The notes below the pieces were generated by a model. That model was not told the DNA's origin and searched no databases. It saw only the letters and a program-made list of their open reading frames with translations. A DNA stretch of 64,000 nt from positions 5,652,585-5,716,584 of the forward strand of contig JACDQD010000002.1 in assembly GCA_019843655.1 (NCBI GenBank). The letters run 5' to 3'. Positions 61,845 through 64,000 of this stretch are shown one piece after another. This stretch comes from Lethocerus indicus. Lineage: Eukaryota > Arthropoda > Insecta > Hemiptera > Belostomatidae. A program made the position numbers and the translations under genes. Numbering within the stretch: the first letter of the stretch is position 1; every line of letters begins with the position of its first letter.

Positions 61845-64000
61845 GTTTGGATCCACTCAAGTACCAAAAATACTACACATTTAACTGTACTTATACGGTT
61901 TTATAGTTTACTAAAACTTTATGACCGCTAAATATAGCTGCTGAAAATCATAACGCGGTGTCACTATAAAGGATAATAAAAAGAATAAGAAACAGCAGTA
62001 GTTTACAACCAAACAAACAGGTCCATAACCCAGTTCCCAACCTACGTTGCCCTCATTCGAACACTCATGAACATGCAATTACATTTGCCGACATAGGCAC
62101 ATATCGCGACAGTCAATGGTCGAACTCTACCCATTCGGGCAAAAGAAAATTGTATACAATTCGGGTAAGTCGACCTTCGATAGATCTGGTAAGTTAAGGT
62201 TAGGTGGTACCAGCAATAAAATTATATGGGACGGTGAGTGGGGCCCAAGTTATAAAGGCTGGCCGGGACGTTAATGTAACGTTAGCGCAGACCAGTTTAA
62301 CGGCCCGTAAATACTCCCCCGACGTATAAATCCGTCGTCGGTTCTTACACGAACACCCGTGAGCGGAGTCATAACCAATTTCCTATTGCCGAAAAACCAA
62401 TTAATCTGGATAACGTTCGTTGGGATGCGTTTAAGATAAGTCACTGGGGTAATAAAACCCCGAAACAGGGCGTTGGCTTGGATCGCGTTTATGGACCGTA
62501 AAATTAAGAGTGGAGCTGAAGTGTTATGCAATTCCAGGTTTCTTGGTTCACCGACACCGAGTAGCAGACGCTACTGCATCAGAGAAAGTAACTTCTGAGT
62601 TAACCGATTGTTAAATTGTTTTCTTTTAATTTTCCGTTCATTAAAACGCTCATCATTACTTCACTGTACATATGCCTCAAGATTGGTTCGAAGTATGGAC
62701 CCCACCGACGGTATTCAAGTATAAGGACTGTTTATTGTTCCTGAATTCACTGATGGTTCCGAAGTGAATCTTTTGCATAAAAAACAACTCATTTACACAT
62801 AAATTAATTGTATAAATTATACGACATTTAAACTAGTTTTTCACCAATTCATGTTTTCAATTCCAATTAATTTTGTTATCACTATCACTACATAACTATC
62901 TATGGTTCTAATTTGTCAAAATTAAGTGCTTCGAATCGCAATAACGTGGGATCCATTGTGCGAATGCAAAGCCAAGCAAATGAGCAATTAACAATTAGGG
63001 TTCGTTGAGGGGGCCAAAAGTCGCAGCGTAGATCATCAGGGACCGAGGGACCGCTGGACACGAGAGAGGCGTTACGTCCTATCGTGGAACCCAAAAAGCA
63101 ATTTATCACAATCAAGGCTACGGTATCCATCATTTTTCATTCTCTTTTTATATATAGTTTGCCCCAAAGTCGTCCTATATTCTCCTAACGGTCACTGTTC
63201 CGCTGCCCAGACAGTACCATGTCTCAATGTCCACTCTTTCTACTGTAGGTTAAAACTATTTTACGTCGCCCACTGTTGGAATATAATGAAGCCACGGCAG
63301 ATTCTCACTGGAATGCTACAGGCGATGGGGAGAAGCCGAAGCTTGCTTAAGGCCAAAGAGGTGGATGGATAAAGTTTCAAGTGTGATGATATACGAAACC
63401 AACTGTTTACTGTAACACATTTTTTAACAATGTTAATCCCATCGAAAAAATAGGCTAAGTTGCACTTGTTAGAAATAGAGAACACCAACTCGGCACAAAC
63501 AAATATCTTAAATTATTTTAATTATACAACTACAATAAATCGTTTCACTTCAGCACTTAAACCTTAACTGCATTTTCATAATAACCTCTAAGTCTTCAGT
63601 AGACCCTTCGGATGAGGCAAATTAAAGGAAAACAATAGGCCACAGCAGTACCTTATTTGGACGGGTATTATTAGAGCGGCTACCGCCATTTTTCACATAG
63701 CTATTTTCAGCCTGTTAATTCCCTGCAGCTTTAAAATAAAATTCCTTCCCTCGGACCCTTTGAAAACCTACCCTACTCAGTTTATGTCGGAGGGGACGGC
63801 CTCCACTCTCACACCCCTATTGTTAAAAGCAAGACACCTGGCATCTTTATAAAGCCGCTTTATTATACGCGAGCCACCCTCCTAGCCGGCTCTTCCTAAC
63901 TGCGAAATTATACAATCCAACCCCCACCACCACACCCTCATGTTATTAAATGTACAGTCATTACCCGGCCCTAGCACGAGCAATAAATGCTACCTTCGAA

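Larger units (their letters stand above)
60241..64000. other. spacer to window end
   Basis: It holds (AT)n at 61356 and the hairpin at 61827. The minus frame 62271-62531 (86 residues) has no recognised family. No gene seen. Confidence 0.5.

Noticed and set aside
1..64000. CRISPR arrays, operons, phage or bacterial defence systems
   Set aside because: No regularly spaced direct repeats, no ribosome-binding-site-led gene packing and no long coding frames; the sequence is clearly eukaryotic intergenic in character.

Overview
This window looks like intergenic or deep-intronic DNA from a large, repeat-bearing animal genome, most probably an arthropod and plausibly an insect. It is AT-rich with scattered GC-richer islands and many dinucleotide microsatellites. 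The open frames are short and overlapping on both strands. The only confidently recognisable protein sequence is the 3' end of a jockey-clade non-LTR retrotransposon. There are no operons, no bacterial-style gene packing, no CRISPR array, and no rRNA or tRNA that I could recognise. I found no host gene exon I would defend.

Layout. 1-23 kb: AT-rich spacer with GC-richer islands, (AT)n microsatellites at 10.3, 13.7 and 16.9 kb, several short hairpins, one repeat remnant at 13.1 kb and one copy of a dispersed 'GGTTTCGGC' repeat at 14.4 kb. 23.1-23.8 kb: a 5'-truncated jockey-like LINE on the minus strand with an open C-terminal reverse-transcriptase frame, 3' UTR hairpin, AATAAA and short A-tail. 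23.9-33.8 kb: GC/purine-rich islands (23.9-24.4, 26.5, 29.4 kb) and a long (CT)n tract at 32.2 kb. 33.9-34.1 kb: two copies of the dispersed repeat in inverted orientation. 34.1-46.5 kb: spacer, possible regulatory blocks (37.8-38.6 kb), GA-rich tracts at 41.2 and 43.8 kb, and (AT)n at 35.4 and 43.2 kb. 46.5-46.8 kb: the best-preserved dispersed-repeat copy, a 205-bp insertion between perfect 16-bp direct repeats with 31-bp near-perfect inverted repeats. 46.8-64 kb: spacer with purine tracts (51.1, 52.5, 53.2 kb), a tandem 18-bp repeat (53.95 kb), more copies of the dispersed repeat (59.3 and 60.1 kb) and (AT)n at 46.9 and 61.4 kb.

The most interesting signal is that dispersed repeat. Five copies (14.4, 33.9, 34.1, 46.6, 60.1 kb) share a 7-nt block related to CUGANGA, then exactly 12 nt, then GAAAC. 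In the best copy the flanks can pair as helix I of a hammerhead ribozyme, with a two-base-pair helix III around the palindrome ACCGGU and a GUC cleavage triplet. I interpret the family as remnants of a Penelope-like or other non-autonomous element carrying a minimal, mostly decayed hammerhead-like motif. The repeat family is seen directly; the ribozyme and the Penelope link are inference.
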